Source of the DNA: Acidobacteriota bacterium
Lineage (GTDB): Bacteria; Acidobacteriota; Thermoanaerobaculia; Thermoanaerobaculales; Sulfomarinibacteraceae
Assembly (NCBI GenBank): GCA_030637805.1
Contig: DAOWFV010000090.1
Span: 1 to 10,086 of the forward strand
Length of the DNA stretch: 10,086 nucleotides
Direction of reading: 5' to 3'
In this document: positions 5,971 through 10,086 of the stretch, one piece after another
How positions within the stretch are numbered: position 1 is the first letter of the stretch
Layout: every line of letters starts with the position of its first letter
The notes under the pieces: model-generated
The model's database searches: none
What the model was told of the DNA's origin: nothing
Seen by the model: only the letters and a program-made list of their open reading frames with translations
Made by a program: the position numbers and the translations under genes

Positions 5971-7542
5971 ATGCTTGAGTTGTATTACGAGGACAACGGC
6001 GTTACCCATCGAGCTCCGGTGCGGAGTGGCCTCTCGCTCGGGCGATCGAGCGATAACGACGTGGTGCTGCGGGACTTCTCGGTCTCCCGCTATCACGCCA
6101 AGGTGGAGGAGGAGAACGGGATTTTCAAAATCCATGATCTCGACTCGACCAACGGAATCAAGATCAACGACACTTTTGTGAGCTCGGGGACCCTCGCCGC
6201 CGGTGATCGCCTCACGGTCGGCAGCTTCGAGTTGCTTGTGGAGGACACGGCAACCGACGCCGGAGGTCTTTCCTCGGCGACCTATCTCCGGCCTCTGTCG
6301 GAGTTCAACCAGGACTACGGCCTCGAGGGGCGGTCGTCTGAGATTTCCAGGGACATGGGCGCGCGTGCGCGGGTCTTCGAGATCCTGGCCCAGGTGGCGA
6401 AGACCCTGATCCAGGTGGAGGAGCTCGATCCCGTGCTCGAGAAGGTGATGGATCTGGTCTTCGAGCACCTCCTCGTAGACCGCGGCTTCATCGTTCTCTT
6501 CGACGCCGAAGGCAGTCCCAAGCTCGAGCTCTATCGGACTCGCGAGTCGGAAGAGGGCGACCAGCCCGAGGTCCCGATCTCCCGCACCATTCTCGACATG
6601 GTCTCGGGGCAGAAGGTCGCCATTCTCACCCATGACGCCCAAGCCGATCAGCGATTCGAGGCCGGTCGCAGCGTCCGCATCCACCAGATCCGCTCGGCCA
6701 TGTGTGCGCCGCTGTGGCACCGGGAGCGCGTGATCGGCGTAATCTACGTGGACTCCCCGCTGCACGTGGGTTCGTTCTCTACCTCCGACCTGGATCTGCT
6801 CACCGCACTTTCGAACTATGCCGCTGTGGCGATCGAGAGGGCCCAGCTCAACGAGAGCATCCGCCGTGAGCGCGTGGCCCGTGATCGGCTCGAGCGGTAC
6901 CACTCGCCGGCGGTGATCGAGGCTGTGCTCTCGGACTCGGGCGCCGACCGCGCCTCGGTGACCTTGCGCGACACCTCGATCCTCTTTGCCGACATCGTCG
7001 GGTTTACAGCTCGCTGCGAGAGCCTTCCGCCGGAGGATGTAGCGGCCTTCCTCAACCAGTTTTTCTCCCTCGCCGCCGATGCCGTCTTTGCCTACGGGGG
7101 GACCCTCGACAAGTTTATCGGCGACGCAGTGATGGCCTTTTTTGGCGCTCCTCTTCCGCAGGATGACCACGCCGAGCGGGCGGTGCGCTCGGCCCTCGAG
7201 CTGATGCGCGCGCTGGAGGGTTGGAACCTCGAGCGCGAGGCGGAGGATCTCGACCGCATCGAGGTGAGGGTGGCCATCAACTCCGGACCGGTGGTGGTGG
7301 GGGACATCGGCTCGGCGAGCCGTGTCGATTACACGGTGCTCGGTAACACGGTCAACGTCAGCGCGCGACTCGAGGAGCATGTGGCGAAACCGGGGACCGT
7401 GGTGCTCGGTGAGACCACCCAGGCAGCGGTTCAGGACCTCTTCCCGACCGAACCCCTCGGGACCATCCAGCTCAAGGGCCTCAGCCGCAAGATCGCGGTC
7501 TATCGTCTGGCCATGGAAGAGATCGAGAGGTCTCAGGTGTGA
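5971..7542 (+). CDS. FHA-GAF-class III adenylate cyclase
   Basis: Soluble signalling enzyme of 523 residues predicted to make cAMP from ATP. The FHA domain (about 1-92) has GRSSDNDVVL (24-33), SVSRYHAKV (37-45) and DSTNGIKIN (58-66), the phosphothreonine-binding pattern. A GAF domain (about 132-292) follows, then a short linker helix (293-312) and the cyclase catalytic domain (about 330-515). All key residues are present: metal-binding D341 (FADIVGFT) and D385 (GDAVMAFFG), purine-selecting K381 and T455, and transition-state N462 and R466 in NTVNVSARLE. The K/T pair indicates ATP rather than GTP. No transmembrane segment is seen. Thus a phosphorylated partner (through FHA) and a small ligand or dimer contact (through GAF) could control activity; the actual inputs are not readable. 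The start is fixed by the in-frame stop just upstream. It is translationally coupled to the following nucleotide pyrophosphatase gene. Confidence 0.95.
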   Translation: MLELYYEDNGVTHRAPVRSGLSLGRSSDNDVVLRDFSVSRYHAKVEEENGIFKIHDLDSTNGIKINDTFVSSGTLAAGDRLTVGSFELLVEDTATDAGGLSSATYLRPLSEFNQDYGLEGRSSEISRDMGARARVFEILAQVAKTLIQVEELDPVLEKVMDLVFEHLLVDRGFIVLFDAEGSPKLELYRTRESEEGDQPEVPISRTILDMVSGQKVAILTHDAQADQRFEAGRSVRIHQIRSAMCAPLWHRERVIGVIYVDSPLHVGSFSTSDLDLLTALSNYAAVAIERAQLNESIRRERVARDRLERYHSPAVIEAVLSDSGADRASVTLRDTSILFADIVGFTARCESLPPEDVAAFLNQFFSLAADAVFAYGGTLDKFIGDAVMAFFGAPLPQDDHAERAVRSALELMRALEGWNLEREAEDLDRIEVRVAINSGPVVVGDIGSASRVDYTVLGNTVNVSARLEEHVAKPGTVVLGETTQAAVQDLFPTEPLGTIQLKGLSRKIAVYRLAMEEIERSQV

Positions 7543-8096
7543 TGCAGCTCGATGACCTGGTCTTTGTCACCTCCAACCTCGACAAGCTCAGGGAAGCGGA
7601 GGCCGTCCTCGGGCGCAAGCTCGACCACCGCGCCCTGGATCTCCCGGAAATACAATCCCTCGACCTTTCAGAGGTCGTGCGGGCAAAGGCATCGATGGCC
7701 TGGGAGCGGTTGCGTCGCCCGGTGCTGGTGGAGGACACCGGTCTCGAGCTGATCGGGCTCGGGGGTTTTCCGGGTCCGTTGATCCGCTGGATGTTGGCGA
7801 GTGTCGGACCGGCCGGCATCTGCCGTATCGCCCACACGTTCGAGGATCCCCGCGCCGCCGCACGGTGTCTGGTTTGCGCTACCGACGGTGATTCCGAGGT
7901 GTTCGGCGAGGGGCTGGTACAGGGGGTGATCGCCGAGAAGCCCAGGGGCGGGCGCGGTTTCGGCTGGGACAGCACCTTTGTGCCGGAGGATGGTGATCAC
8001 CGCACCTACGGTCAGATGGAGGCCGCGGAGAAGAATGCAATCTCCCACCGCCGCAAGGCCTTCGAGGCCCTCCGCGACGCGCTCGTCAACGACTGA
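7542..8096 (+). CDS. rdgB: XTP/dITP (non-canonical purine NTP) pyrophosphatase, ITPA-like
   Basis: House-cleaning enzyme that hydrolyses dITP, XTP and related deaminated purine nucleotides to monophosphates. From the ATG at 7542 it is 184 residues. Seen: FVTSNLDK (8-15), PEIQ (35-38), LVEDTGLEL with the catalytic-type acid D65 (62-70), GGFPGPLIRWML (74-85), GFGWDSTFVPE (139-149) and EKNAISHRRKAF (163-174). The block after VEDTGL differs from the typical bacterial PGIYSARYAG form and looks more like eukaryotic ITPA (PGPYIKWFL) or archaeal homologues. The ATG shares its A with the cyclase TGA (TGATG); a GTG at 7539 is an alternative. Translational coupling to a nucleotide cyclase may be plain operon packing; a functional tie is not shown. 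The gene ends before a 146-nt spacer. Confidence 0.93.
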   Translation: MQLDDLVFVTSNLDKLREAEAVLGRKLDHRALDLPEIQSLDLSEVVRAKASMAWERLRRPVLVEDTGLELIGLGGFPGPLIRWMLASVGPAGICRIAHTFEDPRAAARCLVCATDGDSEVFGEGLVQGVIAEKPRGGRGFGWDSTFVPEDGDHRTYGQMEAAEKNAISHRRKAFEALRDALVND

Positions 8097-8179
8097 AAAA
8101 TCCCGACCACCCAAGTAGTTCGGCGGCCACCTCCGCCGCATGTGCCCCTTCGTAAGGAGTCGCTTCGGGGCCGAGCGGC

Positions 8180-8211
8180 AACTCAAAACTCAAAACTCAA
8201 AACTCGAAACT
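8180..8211. repeat. 7-bp tandem array, CTCAAAA type
   Basis: Three identical units CTCAAAA (8182-8202) and one variant CTCGAAA (8203-8209), flanked by partial units. It lies in the 146-nt spacer between rdgB and ubiE, ending 31 nt before the ubiE ATG, and is much richer in A than the surrounding DNA. The rest of that spacer (8097-8179) shows only a 6-bp stem (8121-8138, CGGCGG/CCGCCG) and no gene I can support. Confidence 0.85.
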
Positions 8212-8226
8212 GCGCAATGTTCTTCA

Positions 8227-8235
8227 TGCTAGGCT
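8227..8235 (+). promoter_or_regulatory. Possible extended -10 element of a leaderless ubiE promoter
   Basis: TGCTAGGCT holds the TGn extension (offset by one base, starting at 8227) and the hexamer TAGGCT (8230-8235), which keeps the three most conserved -10 positions (T, A and final T). It ends 7 nt before the ubiE ATG, the spacing expected for a leaderless transcript, and no ribosome binding site is present apart from an AGG within this element. No -35 box is evident. The hexamer match is weak, so confidence is low; the similar layout before the cyclase gene raises it slightly. Confidence 0.3.
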
Positions 8236-8242
8236 CTGCGCC

Positions 8243-8971
8243 ATGCGGGAGGAGCTGGCGGCCAAGAAAGCGGGTGAGATCCGGGGGATGTTCGGGCGCA
8301 TTGCCCCCCGCTACGATCTGCTGAACCGCGTGCTCTCCCTCGGCCGTGACGTGAGCTGGCGCCGCCTGGTTTCCAGACGCGTCGCGGCGGCCAGGCCGGC
8401 ACGGGTTTTGGACGTGTGCGCGGGCACCGGCGATCTGGCCCTCGCCTTGCCCGACGGGCTCGCCGCCGGCGTCGATTTCTGTCTGCCGATGCTGGCAGTG
8501 GCGCGAAGAAAGGCGGCCGGTCGCGGGCGGAGGCTGCCGCTCTTTGCCGCCGACGCTCTCCGGCTTCCCATTCCGAATGCGCGCGTCGACGTGGTTACCG
8601 TCGCCTTTGGCGTGCGCAACTTCGAGGATCTCGAAGCGGGGCTTGCGGAGTTGGTGAGGGTGCTGCGTCCGGGCGGCACCCTCCTGGTGCTCGAGTTCTC
8701 CCGCCCGCGCGGCCCCCTGGCGCCGTTACTCGAATGGTGGGTCCGGACCATCCCGCCGCGAATCGGGCGGTTGCTGTCGGGAGATCCCGAGGCCTACAGC
8801 TATCTTCCGGCCTCGGTAGGCACCTTCCCCGACACCGACGCGCTGTGCCGGACACTGACGCATGCGGGTCTGGAAGAGGTCAAGGCGACGGCGCTGACCG
8901 GGGGAGTTGCGTCCCTGTACGAAGGCGTGCGGCCGGTGGACTTGAAAACAAGAGCCCGGGAGGACGGATGA
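8243..8971 (+). CDS. ubiE: Demethylmenaquinone/ubiquinone C-methyltransferase
   Basis: SAM-dependent methyltransferase of the UbiE/MenG family that methylates the quinone ring late in menaquinone (and, in some bacteria, ubiquinone) synthesis. 242 residues, normal length. Seen: FGRIAPRYDLLNRVLSLGRD (17-36), the SAM-binding DVCAGTGDLAL (57-67), RVLRPGGTLLVLEFS (second UbiE signature, exact, about 138-152) and SYLPASVGTFPD (about 185-196). In the first signature the usual His of the S-x3-H-x2-W pattern is Asp (LSLGRDVSW). Which quinone is used cannot be told here; menaquinone is more likely if the host is not a proteobacterium. The ATG at 8243 leaves the typical 16-residue lead before the FGRIA motif. 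It has no ribosome binding site. The end overlaps folD by ATGA, so the two are co-translated. Confidence 0.93.
   Translation: MREELAAKKAGEIRGMFGRIAPRYDLLNRVLSLGRDVSWRRLVSRRVAAARPARVLDVCAGTGDLALALPDGLAAGVDFCLPMLAVARRKAAGRGRRLPLFAADALRLPIPNARVDVVTVAFGVRNFEDLEAGLAELVRVLRPGGTLLVLEFSRPRGPLAPLLEWWVRTIPPRIGRLLSGDPEAYSYLPASVGTFPDTDALCRTLTHAGLEEVKATALTGGVASLYEGVRPVDLKTRAREDG
8958..8964 (+). promoter_or_regulatory. Ribosome binding site of folD
   Basis: GGGAGGA inside the end of ubiE. The core GGAGG is 4 nt from the ATG at 8968 and 7 nt from the ATG at 8971, so it serves either of the two adjacent start codons; the 7-nt spacing is nearer the usual optimum. Confidence 0.65.
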
Positions 8972-9903
8972 TGGATGATCTTGAGCGGAAGCTCGATGGA
9001 ACAAAGATCGCAAGCGAGATCCGCAACGATGTGGCGAGCGAGGTGGCGGCTCTCCGCGAGCGCGGGGTAACCCCGCGCCTGGACGTGGTGCTGGTTGGCG
9101 ATGACCCGGCCTCTCGGGTCTATGTGGGCTCGAAGGCAAAGACCTCGGCCGAGCTCGGCATGAGCTCTGAGACCCACGAGCTGCCTGAAGACACCCCGCA
9201 AGCGGAGATTGAAAGCCTGGTGGACCGGCTCAACCTCGATCCGGAAGTGGACGGCATCCTGGTGCAGCTTCCGTTGCCGGCCGCAATTGACTCGGCGGCG
9301 ATTCTGGATCGTATCGACCCGGCCAAGGATGTCGACGGCTTCCATCCCGAGAACGTGGGTCTACTGCAACAGGGGCGTCCCGGGCTGGTTCCCTGTACCC
9401 CGGCCGGGATCATGGAGATGTTCCGCCGTGAGGGAATCGAGCTCGAGGGCCGGCGGGCGGTTGTCGTCGGGCGATCGAACATCGTCGGCAAGCCGATGGC
9501 CATGCTCCTTTTGCACGCCCACGCGACGGTGACCCTCTGCCACTCGCGGACCCGTGATCTTGCCGGAGTCACCCGCGAGGCGGAGATCCTGGTCGCAGCG
9601 GTCGGCCGGCAGTCGCTGATTGGCCCGGACCACGTGGCCCCCGGGGCGGTGGTGGTCGACGTGGGCATGCATCGGGTCACCGATCGCGAGACCGTGGAGC
9701 GTCTCTACCCGGGAAACGAGAAGAAGCTCTCAGCCTTCGCAAAACGGGGAGCGGTGCTGGTCGGCGACGTGGACTACACGCGGGTGGCGCCCAAGGCCTC
9801 GAGGATCACCCCGGTGCCTGGGGGAGTCGGGCCGCTGACCATCGCGATGCTGATGGCCAACACCGTGAAGGCGGCGAGGTTGAGGCGGGGCACCGACGAT
9901 TGA
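8968..9903 (+). CDS. folD: Bifunctional methylenetetrahydrofolate dehydrogenase / methenyltetrahydrofolate cyclohydrolase
   Basis: Interconverts methylene-, methenyl- and 10-formyl-tetrahydrofolate with NADP, supplying one-carbon units. 311 residues from ATG 8968 (310 from the adjacent ATG 8971). Seen: SRVYVGSKAK with Y52 and catalytic K56, DGILVQLPLP (95-104), KDVDGFHPENVG (120-131), CTPAGI (143-148), the NADP-site VVGRSNIVGKPMA (166-178) and PVPGGVGPLTIAML (282-295). It is longer than the E. coli enzyme mainly because of extra sequence of about 15-20 residues (about 236-262) between DVGM and VGDVD. A much longer open frame reaches back to 8416, but that part is ubiE in another frame. Coupled to ubiE by ATGA overlap. 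The TGA stop sits at the left edge of a 7-bp repeat array, facing coaE. Confidence 0.96.
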   Translation: MMDDLERKLDGTKIASEIRNDVASEVAALRERGVTPRLDVVLVGDDPASRVYVGSKAKTSAELGMSSETHELPEDTPQAEIESLVDRLNLDPEVDGILVQLPLPAAIDSAAILDRIDPAKDVDGFHPENVGLLQQGRPGLVPCTPAGIMEMFRREGIELEGRRAVVVGRSNIVGKPMAMLLLHAHATVTLCHSRTRDLAGVTREAEILVAAVGRQSLIGPDHVAPGAVVVDVGMHRVTDRETVERLYPGNEKKLSAFAKRGAVLVGDVDYTRVAPKASRITPVPGGVGPLTIAMLMANTVKAARLRRGTDD

Positions 9904-9936
9904 ATTCGGAATTCGGAATTCGGAATTAGGAATTGA
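9902..9936. repeat. 7-bp tandem array, GAATTCG type, between convergent folD and coaE
   Basis: Three units GAATTCG (9902-9922), then GAATTAG (9923-9929) and GAATTGA (9930-9936). The first unit begins within the folD stop codon, and the fourth contains, on the minus strand, the TAA stop of coaE. GAATTC is its own reverse complement, so copies one and three could pair as a 6-bp A/T-rich stem. There is no separate terminator between these two converging genes; whether the array does that job is unknown. Confidence 0.88.
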
Positions 9937-10086
9937 GTGCGGAGGCGCGGTTGGCGCAGAGTCGGAGAATATCCGACCAGGCTCGATCGACCTCAAGGGC
10001 GAGAGCCTCGCGGTCTCCGCGGTTGTCGACAACGACATCCGCGAGTTTGATTTTCTGATCGATGGGAAGCTGCGCCGCGAGAAATC
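9926..10086 (-). CDS. coaE: Dephospho-CoA kinase, C-terminal fragment at window edge
   Basis: Last step of coenzyme A synthesis: ATP-dependent 3'-phosphorylation of dephospho-CoA. Only the final 52 complete codons are in the window; the frame is open to base 10086. The visible sequence AAQLPIDQKIKLADVVVDN followed by RG matches the conserved C-terminal block of CoaE (AAQ-P-x-x-x-K ... AD-x-V-x-DN-x-G), and the following helix with a central Trp (DRAWSDIL) is also typical. The P-loop and catalytic Asp lie outside. The stop TAA (9928-9926) and the last two codons (Asn, Ser) are built from the GAATTCG array. Convergent with folD, stop codons 22 nt apart. Confidence 0.85.
   Translation of the reverse strand, partial: FLAAQLPIDQKIKLADVVVDNRGDREALALEVDRAWSDILRLCANRASALNS

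Noticed and set aside
5827..7380. Open frame of 517 codons on the minus strand opposite the cyclase
   Set aside because: It is antisense to a gene whose FHA, GAF and cyclase motifs are all intact, shows no recognisable motif itself, and is explained by GC-rich codon use removing stops from the opposite strand.
8121..8138. Terminator hairpin after rdgB (CGGCGG/CCGCCG, 6-nt loop)
   Set aside because: Six base pairs without a T-tract is expected often by chance in DNA of this GC content.
8142..8324. Small open frame of 60 codons spanning the CTCAAAA array
   Set aside because: Its sequence comes from the repeat and from ubiE in another frame, and it has no ribosome binding site.
8416..8967. Upstream extension of folD to give a 495-residue protein
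   Set aside because: The extra part is the ubiE coding sequence read in another frame; ubiE motifs are clear and folD has a ribosome binding site at 8958-8964.
5827..9936. CRISPR array or mobile element
   Set aside because: Units are 7 bp in direct contact without spacers, and no cas, transposase or integrase gene is present.

Overview
The window is a GC-rich stretch of bacterial chromosome made almost entirely of core housekeeping genes. The double-membrane lipid genes (uppS, cdsA), the RseP-type protease, the MEP-pathway dxr, and ubiE together with an FHA-GAF-adenylate cyclase suggest a Gram-negative, quinone-respiring bacterium. The GC-rich codon use and gene mix would fit Acidobacteriota or a neighbouring phylum. 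That placement is an inference and is not proven by the sequence.

Left part, minus strand (1-4699): a tight five-gene operon read right to left, truA - uppS - cdsA - dxr - rseP (rseP runs off the left edge). Junctions overlap by 14 nt (uppS/cdsA), 1 or 4 nt (cdsA/dxr) and 7 nt (dxr/rseP); only truA/uppS has a small gap (48 nt). The uppS-cdsA-dxr-rseP core is a widely conserved envelope and isoprenoid cluster: undecaprenyl carrier, CDP-diacylglycerol, MEP-pathway precursor and site-2 protease. Here truA, a tRNA pseudouridine synthase, leads it.

Middle and right, plus strand (4749-9903): diverging from truA is an unrecognised, probably exported protein (4749-5822). Next come an FHA-GAF-class III adenylate cyclase (5971-7542) with a complete catalytic set, coupled to an ITPA/RdgB-type nucleotide pyrophosphatase (7542-8096). 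After another spacer lie ubiE (8243-8971) and folD (8968-9903), overlapping by ATGA. At the right edge the C-terminus of coaE (9926-10086) faces folD from the minus strand.

The most unusual signal is between the genes. The two long spacers (5823-5970 and 8097-8242) and the short convergent folD/coaE spacer each carry a short tandem array with the same 7-bp period but a different unit: CTGANNN, CTCAAAA and GAATTCG. The first array is followed by a perfect 18-bp inverted repeat. The third array contains the coaE stop codon. The cyclase and ubiE also lack a ribosome binding site and have a -10-like hexamer 7-8 nt before the ATG, suggesting leaderless transcripts. No tRNA, rRNA, CRISPR array, insertion sequence or phage gene was seen.
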